Shown: positions 5,287 to 5,478 of the stretch, piece by piece | How positions within the stretch are numbered: the first letter of the stretch is position 1 | Layout: each line of letters opens with the position of its first letter | Notes under the pieces: model-generated | The model's database searches: none | Told to the model about the DNA's origin: nothing | Seen by the model: only the letters and a program-made list of their open reading frames with translations | Program-made: the position numbers and the translations under genes | NCBI GenBank assembly: GCA_012841735.1 | Contig: DUUE01000323.1 | Location: forward strand, 1 to 5,478 | Length of the DNA: 5,478 nt | DNA from: Bacillota bacterium | GTDB taxonomy: Bacteria > Bacillota > Dethiobacteria > Dethiobacterales > Dethiobacteraceae | Reading direction: 5' to 3'

Positions 5287-5478
5287 TTATTCATCCCAGA
5301 CATAGGGGAAAAGCAAGAGGGATGCTGTCAGAGCCACGCCGTTATAACAGAAGAGGAACAAAATATCGGCGCCTGCCGGCCGTCCTCCCGCAAAGCACGT
5401 TTGCGTGCCGCTGATGGCGCCCAAAAGCAGCGGCAGCAGGACGGGAAAGGCCAGCACAGTCATCAGGGGCCCCCTGGC
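5287..5478 (-). CDS. ccmB: CcmB, permease of the heme-maturation ABC transporter (3' end only)
   Basis: The reading frame enters from the right edge and ends at TAA 5287-5289, giving the last 63 residues. They contain a hydrophobic stretch MTVLAFPVLLPLLLGAISGT (the FP..LLP..L pattern typical of CcmB), a polar loop and a final membrane helix ending in the family-typical FPYVWDE. CcmB pairs with the ATPase CcmA to form a transporter that drives release of heme-loaded CcmE from CcmC/CcmD. It lies 33 bases upstream of ccmC in the same direction, as in standard ccmABCDE clusters, so ccmA is expected further right, outside the window. The family call rests on this C-terminal fragment and its context. 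Confidence 0.82.
   Translation of the reverse strand, partial: ARGPLMTVLAFPVLLPLLLGAISGTQTCFAGGRPAGADILFLFCYNGVALTASLLLFPYVWDE

Noticed and set aside
4582..5289. Similar WDE residues at the end of CcmB (YVWDE) and the start of CcmD (MWDE)
   Set aside because: The resemblance is four residues in unrelated positions and is most simply coincidence.

Overview
The window (5,478 bases, moderately GC-rich) reads as a chromosomal segment of an anaerobic, cytochrome-containing Gram-positive-type bacterium (Bacillota, for instance Peptococcaceae/Desulfotomaculum-like or Negativicutes). That placement is inferred from strong AGGAGG-type ribosome-binding sites, frequent GTG starts, a sigma-A-like promoter, short hairpin-plus-T terminators and Clostridia-like protein sequences. 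I cannot name the species. Every gene I accept lies on the minus strand, so transcription runs from the right edge to the left.

Right two thirds (5478 to 1863): a tightly packed cytochrome c maturation operon in the order ccmB (only its 3' end) - ccmC - ccmD - ccmE - resB - ccsA/resC, closed by a hairpin terminator at 1830-1855. CcmB, CcmC, CcmD and CcmE belong to System I (Ccm), which exports or presents heme and loads it on the CcmE chaperone. ResB and CcsA together are the heme-attachment enzyme of System II (Ccs). The two are normally alternatives, so their union in one operon, with no ccmF or ccmH between them, is the most unusual feature. CcmE also has the Cys-type CxxxY heme motif (CPSKY) in place of the usual histidine motif. 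ccmD is a 39-codon gene overlapping both neighbours.

Middle (1711 to 1299): a gene for a small membrane-anchored tetraheme c-type cytochrome, a plausible substrate of the maturation operon, in its own unit between two terminators. Its ribosome-binding region closely resembles that of resB.

Left (1230 to 107): a two-gene operon with a good promoter (TTGGCA-17-TATAAT). It encodes an RseC/MucC-like membrane protein with a CxxCxxC cluster and an iron-sulfur flavoprotein (flavodoxin fold with CX2CX2CX5C). The genes overlap by 7 bases and end in a terminator whose loop contains the last stop codon. Bases 1-106 hold no gene I can support.

Taken together, the window encodes heme delivery to and attachment on extracytoplasmic cytochromes, one multiheme cytochrome, and a pair of redox proteins with likely Fe-S/flavin cofactors.
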